Positions 1 through 4,951 of a DNA stretch of 10,303 nucleotides are shown here, piece after piece (position 1 is the first letter of the stretch; each line of letters starts with the position of its first letter). Under the pieces are notes generated by a model. It saw only the letters and a program-made list of their open reading frames with translations. It did not search any database and was not told where the DNA came from. Source of the DNA: DATAFT01 sp035544635 (GTDB lineage: Bacteria > Acidobacteriota > Thermoanaerobaculia > Multivoradales > Multivoraceae); contig DATKDQ010000217.1 of the NCBI GenBank assembly GCA_035544635.1, forward strand, positions 1-10,303, read 5' to 3'. A program made the translations under genes and the position numbers.

Positions 1-223
1 GGCGGCGGTCGACGGTAACCTCGGCGTCGACGTCGAGGAGGGTGAGGTCGGCCGGAAGATACTGCTCGCGCTTGCCGATGCGGTACATCAGCTCCCCCAC
101 TTTGAGCATGGCGATCAGCGGCACGTGCCCGGGCAGCACCCCGAAGTAGCCCAGCTTGCCGGGCAGCGTCACCTCGTCGCACTCCACCTCGAGCACCTTC
201 TTCTCGTAGGTGACCAGCACCAA
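1..223 (-). CDS. atpC: ATP synthase F1 epsilon subunit, partial (cut by window edge)
   Basis: Minus-strand frame with the hallmark N-terminal beta-sandwich of the F1 epsilon subunit, which couples the catalytic head to the c-ring. It opens LVTYEKKVLEVECDEVTLPG, then KLGYFGVLPGHVPLIAMLK, then VGELMYRIGKREQYL. The GYFGVLPGHVPL block is diagnostic. The start is uncertain: TTG at 223 or GTG at 220 fits the normal N-terminus, but neither has a Shine-Dalgarno sequence, and the open frame runs further upstream into transposase-like residues. After REQYL the sequence (PADLTLLDVDAEVTVDRR) does not look like the usual continuation, in which a GFAEV-type strand and helical C-terminus follow, so a deletion or divergence is possible. 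No atpD lies upstream as in normal ATP synthase operons; instead a glycosyltransferase gene diverges at 472. Family call is firm; intactness is doubtful. Confidence 0.75.
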   Translation of the reverse strand, partial: MVLVTYEKKVLEVECDEVTLPGKLGYFGVLPGHVPLIAMLKVGELMYRIGKREQYLPADLTLLDVDAEVTVDRR

Positions 224-280
224 GGGCGGCGCGGGGCGCTCGGCGGCGTTCTCCTGCCAGCACCGGGGCTTCTGCCCCTC

Positions 281-316
281 GTGCGCGCGGGCGGCGGGCA
301 CGTGCTGGAGCACCCG
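281..316 (-). repeat. Short IS91-transposase-like fragment, copy 1
   Basis: Bases 287-316 are identical to 4426-4455 (30 of 30), and the four bases before also match, with two mismatches at 285-286. On the minus strand both copies read RVLQHVPAAR, part of the IS91-family block found in context in the transposase remnant at 4013-4644. Here the block is joined to AHEGQKPRCWQE and then, about 19 residues later, to the epsilon-subunit sequence. It is best read as a small stray piece of the same transposase family. Confidence 0.6.
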
Positions 317-370
317 CTCCCGGGTACCGCGCACCCGGCGCCGTCCCCCGCCGGGGCCGCTCCCCCGGCC

Positions 371-386
371 CCACCACCGGTGGTGG
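371..386. repeat. Perfect 16-bp palindrome in a divergent intergenic region
   Basis: CCACCACCGGTGGTGG is a gap-free palindrome with 8-base arms, lying 85 bases before the ATG at 472 and about 150 bases upstream of the minus-strand epsilon-subunit start. It could be a binding site for a dimeric regulator. The surrounding sequence is extremely GC-rich and shows no clear -10 or -35 element, so the role is unproven. The rest of 224-471 holds only the transposase-like fragment and no gene that I can support. Confidence 0.3.
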
Positions 387-471
387 CCGCGCCCGCCGAC
401 GCGGCGGCCGCTCGCCGAGCCGTACGGCCGAGGTCCCCACCGGCCGCCGCGAGCTGTGGCAGAGTCCCGGC

Positions 472-1392
472 ATGCGCGTCGCGTACTTCGTCCAGACCCA
501 TCGCGCACCGGCGCAGATCCTGCGGCTCCTCGCGACCCTGCGCCGCGGCAGCCCGCAGGCACCGCTCGTCGTCGGCCACTGTCCCTCCGGCGAGCCGCTC
601 GACGAGGACGCGCTGGCGCGACTCGGCGCGCTCGTCTTCCGGCCGGAGCGGCCCGCGCGGCGGGGCTACTGGTCAATCCTCGAGCCGTACTTCGCGGCGG
701 TCGAGCTGCTCGAGCGCCGCGGCGTCGCGTACGACTGGCTCGTCTACCTGTCCGGTCAGGACTACCCGGTCCAGCCGCTCGCGGCGAGCGAGGCGCGGCT
801 CGCCGCGAGCGGCCACGACGGCTACCTCACGTTCCGGCCGGCCGAGGCGGTGAGCGACGAGGGACGCCGGCGGCAGGGGCGGCGGCGCTACTTCTACCGC
901 TACCGGGACCTGCCGCGGGCGGAGCCGCTCCTCCGGATCCTCCGGCGGCTCAACGGCGTGCAGCCCTGGTGGCACGTCCACCTCACCTACGGGCCGCGGC
1001 TCGGGGTGCGCACCCGACGGACCCCGTTCGGGCCCGATCTGCGCCCCTACGTCGGCTCCCAGTGGACGACGCTGCGCCGCGCCTGCGCCCTGCGGGTGCT
1101 CGCGGCGGCGCGCGCCGAGACGGCGCTCGTCGAGCACTTCGCCCGGACCGTCTGCCCGGACGAGGCGTTCGTCCAGACCGTCCTCGTCGCCGAGCCTCGC
1201 TTCCGCCTCGCCAACGACAGCCTCCGCTACGTCGACGTCCGCGGATCGCGCGACGGTCGGCCGCGGGTGCTGGGGCGGGCCGACGGACCCGCCCTCGTCG
1301 GCGGGGGCTTCGCGTTCGCCCGCAAGTTCGACGCAGAGGTCGACGCGATCGTCCTCGACTGGCTCGACAACGAGGTCCTCGGCACCGCCTGA
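472..1392 (+). CDS. Core-2/I-branching-type glycosyltransferase (GT14-like)
   Basis: A 306-residue soluble protein with no signal peptide. It carries the motif series of the Core-2/I-branching family (PF02485, CAZy GT14): an N-terminal AYFVQTHRAP strand at 4-13, the hallmark LSGQDYP at 93-99, YVGSQWTTLRR at 193-203 (the acceptor-site G-S-x-W block), PDEAFVQTVL at 229-238 with the likely catalytic acidic pair D230-E231, and FARKFD at 282-287. Bacterial members transfer sugars such as GlcNAc or xylose onto surface polysaccharides; donor and acceptor cannot be read from sequence. The ATG at 472 places the first beta-strand directly at the N-terminus. There is no Shine-Dalgarno; CAGAGT at 460-465 is a one-mismatch match to TANNNT, 6 bases upstream. 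It heads the plus-strand glycosyltransferase group. Family assignment is confident; specificity is unknown. Confidence 0.85.
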   Translation: MRVAYFVQTHRAPAQILRLLATLRRGSPQAPLVVGHCPSGEPLDEDALARLGALVFRPERPARRGYWSILEPYFAAVELLERRGVAYDWLVYLSGQDYPVQPLAASEARLAASGHDGYLTFRPAEAVSDEGRRRQGRRRYFYRYRDLPRAEPLLRILRRLNGVQPWWHVHLTYGPRLGVRTRRTPFGPDLRPYVGSQWTTLRRACALRVLAAARAETALVEHFARTVCPDEAFVQTVLVAEPRFRLANDSLRYVDVRGSRDGRPRVLGRADGPALVGGGFAFARKFDAEVDAIVLDWLDNEVLGTA

Positions 1393-1544
1393 GAGCCTGT
1401 GAATAAATCTGCTGCGCGGCTCGCCTGCTTCGTCACGGGTCCTCCCGAAAATCCTCACGTACTCCCGTGTACGCTGCGGGCGACGCTCCCCTCGCGCTGC
1501 GGCTGGACCGCGGCCAGACCTGCTCGCACGGGGGCGCCCGCGGA
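1393..1544. other. Intergenic spacer, possible truncated dispersed repeat
   Basis: No gene is supported here. The stretch beginning CCTGTGAATAAATC at 1397 is clearly more AT-rich than everything around it and is followed by GCTGCGCGGCTCGCCTGC. CGTAC and GTACG form a short dyad inside CGTACTCCCGTGTACG near 1459-1474. The look is that of a partial copy of an interspersed hairpin-type element or insertion-sequence end, but the matching other end is not in the window. No rho-independent terminator is visible. Confidence 0.25.
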
Positions 1545-1550
1545 TAAGAT
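1545..1550 (+). promoter_or_regulatory. Candidate -10 element (TAAGAT) for the gene at 1559
   Basis: TAAGAT fits TANNNT, shares four of six bases with TATAAT, and lies 8 bases before the GTG at 1559. At that distance transcription would start at or very near the start codon. There is no Shine-Dalgarno in between (CCGAGGCC) and no convincing -35. The same arrangement occurs before the genes at 3674 and 8458. Confidence 0.45.
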
Positions 1551-1558
1551 CCGAGGCC

Positions 1559-2572
1559 GTGCTCCCCCACCCAGCACCCCCCGCGGCGCCGGCCCCCGTC
1601 GGGTGGTTCTTTCTTCCGGGGGACACGGCGCATCTCGCGACGCTCGATCCCGAGCGCGACTGGCGGGAGCTCCTCGTCGGCGAGCGGGCGTGGGTGCTCC
1701 AGAGCTACCTCCGCCTCGCGCGCTCCGGCCTGCCGGTCGCGCTCACCAGCCGGCCCACCGAGGGCCTCGTCGTCTTCCACGCCAAGCACTGGCGTGCGCT
1801 CCAGCGCCAGCGCGCCGATGGCGGCACGGCGATCCTCGTCAGCGTGCGCGCCGACCTCCGCCCGGCTCCCAACGCCGACTTCGAGATCGTGCAGAATCGC
1901 GGCTCGGCGGACGGCCGCCGGCGCTTCTACGTGCCCCACTGGCCGCAGCCGAGCCTCCTCGGGCGCGACCCGGGGCGCGGCGACCTGCTCCGGCGCGCCG
2001 GCTACCGCGGCCTCGCCGGCCACCTCCATCCGGCCCTCCGCGACCGCGGCTGGGTGACCCTCCTGGACGCCGCCGGCTTCGAGTGGGACGTCGATGCTCC
2101 GATCGACCTCGAGAACGAAGCGGCCCGCGCGACCAGCCGCTGGTCGGACTACCGCGAGCTCGACGCGCTCGTCGCGCTGCGACCCCCCGACCGCCGGCTG
2201 TATCCGGCGAAGCCGCCGACGAAGCTCTTCAACGCCTGGTGCGCCGGCGTCCCGGCCATCCTCGGTCCCGAGCGCGCCTACCGCGAGGAGCGCCGCGATC
2301 CGCTCGACTACCTGGAGGTCGACGGGCCGCTCGGGGCCGTCGCGGCGCTGCGCGGGCTCGCCCGCGAACCGCGGCGCTACCGCGCGATGGTCGAGCACGG
2401 GCTGCGGCGAGCGGCCGAGCACGGAGCCGGCGCCGTCGCGAGCTGGCGGGAGCTCCTCTGCCAGGTGCTGCCGGAACGCGCGCGAGAGGCGCCGTCTCGG
2501 CGCCGCCGGCGATGGCCGGCGGCGGCCCGGCTGGCGCTCGGCTACCTTCGGCGACGGCTCTCGGTGCGCTAG
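1559..2572 (+). CDS. Uncharacterised GT-B-like glycosyltransferase
   Basis: A 337-residue cytoplasmic protein with GC3-rich codon use like its neighbours. The recognisable part is the C-terminal half. KPPTKLFNAWCAGVPAILG (218-236) followed by PERAYREERR and DPLDYLEV resembles the donor-binding half of GT-B glycosyltransferases, where a Lys-containing loop precedes a helix and a G-[VT]-P strand. The N-terminal half has alternating strands such as GLVVFHAKH (69-77) and TAILVSVRADL (90-100), consistent with a Rossmann-type fold, but no named domain. The C-terminus is Arg-rich (SRRRRRWPAAARLALGYLRRR) and could touch the inner leaflet of the membrane. GTG at 1559 is chosen because the first strand, GWFFLPGD, follows shortly after and no better start exists. 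It lies between two other glycosyltransferases, and the next gene begins 3 bases after its stop. Substrates are unknown. Confidence 0.7.
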   Translation: MLPHPAPPAAPAPVGWFFLPGDTAHLATLDPERDWRELLVGERAWVLQSYLRLARSGLPVALTSRPTEGLVVFHAKHWRALQRQRADGGTAILVSVRADLRPAPNADFEIVQNRGSADGRRRFYVPHWPQPSLLGRDPGRGDLLRRAGYRGLAGHLHPALRDRGWVTLLDAAGFEWDVDAPIDLENEAARATSRWSDYRELDALVALRPPDRRLYPAKPPTKLFNAWCAGVPAILGPERAYREERRDPLDYLEVDGPLGAVAALRGLAREPRRYRAMVEHGLRRAAEHGAGAVASWRELLCQVLPERAREAPSRRRRRWPAAARLALGYLRRRLSVR

Positions 2573-2575
2573 ACG

Positions 2576-3664
2576 GTGTCCGATCGCGGCCCCGCTTCCC
2601 CGCTGCTCCTCCAACATGGCGCCCTCGGCGACACGATCCAGCTGACCGCCATGGCGCAGGCGCTCGCGCTGCGCTGGGGTGCGCCGTGCGACGTCGTCGC
2701 CGGTCCGCCCGCGGCGCCGGCGCTCCTCGCGGGCGTCGACCTCGTCGGCGAGGTCCGGGTCCTCGGCAGCCGCCGGCGACCGTACCTCGCGAGCCCCCGC
2801 CAGTGGCAGCTCGTCCGCTGGCTCCGCGCCCGCTCCGCCGCGCCGTGCTACGTCGTCGAGCGCTGGCGGCACCGGGTGGCCCCGTGGTCCTCGCAGACCC
2901 GGCTCGAGTGGCTGCTCGCCCGGGCCGGCATCCCCGCGGGCCAGGTCGTCACCACCGTCGGCCGCGAGCGGGGGCCGCTCGAGCACGCGGTCGACTACCA
3001 GCTCCGCATCGCCGGCCTCGATCCCTTCGCCCTCGCGGGTATCGCGCCGCCGGTACCGGACCCGCCACCGCGTCCGCGTCTCCAGGCCCGTGCGGACGAG
3101 GTCGCGGACTGCCGCGCCTGGCTCGCGACCCTCGGCTGGCGGGGTGAGCCGATCGTCCTCCTCCAGACCGAGGCGCGCCGCTCGCGGAAGCGCGGGCGCT
3201 GGCCGCGGGAGCGGTGGCTGGCCCTGCTCCAGGGCCTGCGCGGCGAGCTTCTCCACGGCTGGATACTGCTGATGGGTGTGCCTTCGGAACGCCGGCGGAC
3301 GCGCGCCCTCGCGGCGGCCGCCGGCGACCGCCACGTCCTCGACGTCGCCGGCGAGCTCCCCCTGCGACGCCTGCTCGCGCTCCTCGCCTTCGCCCACTCC
3401 TGCGTCAGCCTCGACACCGGTCCCGCCCAGGCCGCGGCCGCGGTCGGCTGTCCGCTCGTCGTGCTCGTGGGCACCGCGGATCCGCGCCGCAACCGGCCGC
3501 TCGGCCCGCCCGAGCGCGTGCAGGTCGTGACCGCCTACGGCGACCATCCCTGGCCCGATTCGCCGGTCGTGTGGTTCGCCGAGCACCGGCTCGAGGCGAT
3601 CCCGGTGCCGGCGGTCCTGGCGGCGTGGCGGCGGCTCGACGCCGCGAAGGGCGCCGCGGCCTAG
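2576..3664 (+). CDS. Glycosyltransferase family 9 (ADP-heptose:LPS heptosyltransferase-like)
   Basis: A 362-residue cytoplasmic GT-B enzyme of the GT9 family, whose known members add heptose or related sugars to LPS core. Visible motifs: an N-terminal LLLQHGALGDTIQLTAMAQAL block with the G-x-x-G-D signature (G15 to D19; the Asp is the expected catalytic base), an inter-domain LLQTEARRSRKRGRW segment near 195-209 where the family binds donor phosphates (K205, W209), and SLDTGPAQAAAAVGCPLVVL from S278 with the donor-binding D280-T-G-P. A trailing PLGPPERVQVV matches the family's C-terminal region. Length is typical. GTG at 2576 starts 3 bases after the previous stop, so the two genes are very probably cotranscribed and translationally coupled. 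The heptose specificity is inferred from family alone. Confidence 0.88.
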   Translation: MSDRGPASPLLLQHGALGDTIQLTAMAQALALRWGAPCDVVAGPPAAPALLAGVDLVGEVRVLGSRRRPYLASPRQWQLVRWLRARSAAPCYVVERWRHRVAPWSSQTRLEWLLARAGIPAGQVVTTVGRERGPLEHAVDYQLRIAGLDPFALAGIAPPVPDPPPRPRLQARADEVADCRAWLATLGWRGEPIVLLQTEARRSRKRGRWPRERWLALLQGLRGELLHGWILLMGVPSERRRTRALAAAAGDRHVLDVAGELPLRRLLALLAFAHSCVSLDTGPAQAAAAVGCPLVVLVGTADPRRNRPLGPPERVQVVTAYGDHPWPDSPVVWFAEHRLEAIPVPAVLAAWRRLDAAKGAAA

Positions 3665-3667
3665 AAT
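3662..3667 (+). promoter_or_regulatory. Candidate -10 element (TAGAAT) overlapping the upstream stop codon
   Basis: TAGAAT begins with the TAG stop of the GT9 gene and ends 6 bases before the GTG at 3674. It matches TANNNT and four of six bases of TATAAT. With no Shine-Dalgarno in CGCCGG, a leaderless transcript of the ferredoxin gene is the simplest reading. No convincing -35 is visible inside the upstream coding sequence. Confidence 0.45.
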
Positions 3668-3673
3668 CGCCGG

Positions 3674-4030
3674 GTGCCCATCCCCGCCGTCCAGATCCTC
3701 GTCTGCACCAACGAGCGCCCCCCCGACGCCGGCAAGCCGAGCTGCGGCCCCCGCGGCGGCCTCGACGTCTACCGCCGCTTCAAGGACGCCATCCGCGCCC
3801 GCGGCGCCCGCGACCGCGTCATGGTCGTCCGCACCGGCTGCCTCAAGCACTGCAGCCGCGGCATCACCGTGGCGATCTGGACGAACGCCGCGCCATACGC
3901 CTTCTGGTATTCCGGCGTCACGCCAGACGACGTCGACGAGATCGTCGACGAGTCGGCGATGTGCGGGCAAGTATCGCGGATGAGGGGGGCCGCGTCGATG
4001 GGTGAGCGGCGATCACGACGCGAGCGGTGA
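3674..4030 (+). CDS. Thioredoxin-like [2Fe-2S] ferredoxin with replaced C-terminus
   Basis: A 118-residue product of the thioredoxin-fold [2Fe-2S] ferredoxin family, small electron carriers in the cytoplasm. Four ligand cysteines are in the family pattern: C11, C24 (within SCGPRGG), C56 and C60 (GCLKHCSRG). Between them lies the helix DVYRRFKDAIRARG, and after them the strand ITVAIW and the segment YSGVTPDDVDEIVDE, which usually precedes a short C-terminal tail. From about base 3950 onward the frame reads SAMCGQVSRMRGAAS and an Arg-rich run, unlike family tails. This coincides with the end of the IS91-type remnant, so the native last 10-20 residues appear to have been replaced. The cluster ligands are intact, so the protein could still work. 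The native redox partner is not evident; the position after the glycosyltransferases may be coincidental. GTG start chosen from the -10 spacing and family length. Confidence 0.8.
   Translation: MPIPAVQILVCTNERPPDAGKPSCGPRGGLDVYRRFKDAIRARGARDRVMVVRTGCLKHCSRGITVAIWTNAAPYAFWYSGVTPDDVDEIVDESAMCGQVSRMRGAASMGERRSRRER
3968..4012 (-). other. Candidate terminal (oriIS-side) end of the IS91-type remnant
   Basis: On the plus strand, CAAG at 3968-3971 is followed by TATCGCGGATGAGGGGGG and GC-rich sequence up to the transposase stop at 4013. IS91-family elements insert next to GAAC or CAAG tetranucleotides, with the origin end placed beyond the transposase 3' end, which is the geometry here. The ferredoxin reading frame loses family resemblance just outside this point. 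The exact boundary is inferred. Confidence 0.35.
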
Positions 4031-4644
4031 GGGCGTCGCCACCCCTGATGGAGGCCCCCTGCCGGGCTGCCCGCCTCTGTTCTCGAGGTGCGCGAGGATC
4101 TTGCGGATGACGGCGGGTTCGACGACGAAGGCGAGGATGCGCATCGCGCCGCCGCAAGCTCGGCGAAGCAACGGGTCGACCTCGTACACACGGCGGATGA
4201 GCTGGGCCCACAGCTTGCGCAGGCGCCGGCGCTCGCCTGCGGTCGGTCGCGGTCCGCAGCAGTCGAAGGCGCAAGAGCCTTAGGCTCAGCCTCGGCGGCA
4301 GCACGCTTGGCTCGAGCGACATTGGAGTAGTGCCCATAGTCGGGACCCGCAGGCGCCGCGGAGCGGCGAGCGGCGCAGCCGCCCGAGCACAGCGAGGCCG
4401 TGGGCAGCACGCGCACCTGGTGCAGGCGGGCGGCGGGCACGTGCTGGAGCACCCGGGCGAGGAAGTCGCGCGGGTCGAAACTCTCCGGCGACAGCTCCCG
4501 TCGCCCTTTGCGCTGGTAGAGGACCTCCTCGGCCCTTGGCTCGAAGCGCATCCGGTCCAGGGCGACTGGCGCACGCAGGAGGTACCGTGCCAGCCGCTCG
4601 ATCCCGGCGGTGTCGCCGGCTGCGATGGTGACGGCGTTGTGCGC
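4013..4644 (-). pseudogene. IS91-family (Y2-type) transposase, decayed C-terminal remnant
   Basis: Reading on the minus strand, the remnant starts at about 4644 with AHNAVTIAAGDTAGIERLAR, then YLLRAPVALDRMRFE, SPESFDPRDFLARVLQHVPA and, further on, DYGHYSNVARAKRAAAEAE. A frameshift near 4235-4260 moves the similarity to another frame: ERRRLRKLWAQLIRRVYEVD, PLLRRACGGAMRILAFV and VEPAVIRKILAHLENRGG, ending in a TGA at 4015-4013. These are the successive blocks of the C-terminal half of IS91-family rolling-circle transposases. The N-terminal zinc ribbon and the catalytic HUH and tyrosine region are absent. Two more lesions are visible: about 23 extra residues (VLPTASLCSGG onward) before DYGHYSN, and loss of the first Cys in what is normally a C-P-R-C-G-G motif (here L-R-R-A-C-G-G). 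The piece cannot be active. Confidence 0.85.
4426..4455 (-). repeat. 30-bp exact repeat, copy 2 (inside the IS91 remnant)
   Basis: Identical over 30 bases to 287-316. Here the encoded RVLQHVPAAR lies in its proper family context, between FDPRDFLA and LHQVR, so this is the source-type copy. The other copy is orphaned beside the epsilon-subunit gene. Confidence 0.7.
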
Positions 4645-4941
4645 TGAGACGGCGCGGATCCGCGCCAGGAGCTCCTCGAGGGCGAAGGGCTTGACCAGGT
4701 AGTCGTCGGCCCCGGCCTCGAAGCCGACCAATCGTTGCTCGAGAGAGTCGCGGGCGCTGAGGACGAGGACGGGAGGCGATAGATCCAGCACCACGACGTC
4801 GTACGACTGGGTGACGGCAAGGTGCAGGCCCGTGAGCCCGTCCCCGGCGGCGTCGCCCACCATCCCGTGGCCCTCGAGGTAGTCGACGATGTTCGCCGCC
4901 AGATCCCCGTGGTCTTCGATCACCAGCACGCGAAGCGCCAT
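4645..4941 (-). pseudogene. Response-regulator receiver domain, internally deleted and fused to transposase debris
   Basis: MALRVLVIEDHGDLAANIV opens a CheY-like receiver of OmpR type. The acidic pair E-D in VIEDH, the phospho-acceptor Asp in YDVVVLDL, the conserved Ser in LVLSARDSLEQRL and the Lys in YLVKPFALEELLARIRA are all present. The roughly 20 residues that normally lie between the acceptor Asp and the LSAR strand (the P-x-x-D/N-G loop and following helix) are missing: VVVLDL runs straight into SPPVLVLSARD. After ELLARIRAVS the frame passes without a stop into IS91-type transposase sequence, so linker and DNA-binding domain are absent. ATG at 4941 is chosen (GTG at 4950 is an alternative); it lies 10 bases after the stop of the ArnT-like gene, so it was probably cotranscribed with it. 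It should not be functional as a regulator. Confidence 0.8.
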
Positions 4942-4951
4942 CGGCGTCACT

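Noticed and set aside
210..1406. Plus-strand open frame overlapping the GT14-like gene in another phase
   Set aside because: Translation is Arg/Ala/Pro-rich shadow sequence, whereas the 472-1392 frame has the full GT14 motif series.
1433..3970. Very long minus-strand open frame (845 codons) opposite the glycosyltransferases
   Set aside because: It lies antisense to three genes with clear family motifs, and its translation is low-complexity, rich in Arg, Glu, Ala and Gly, with no motif. Long antisense frames are expected at this GC content.
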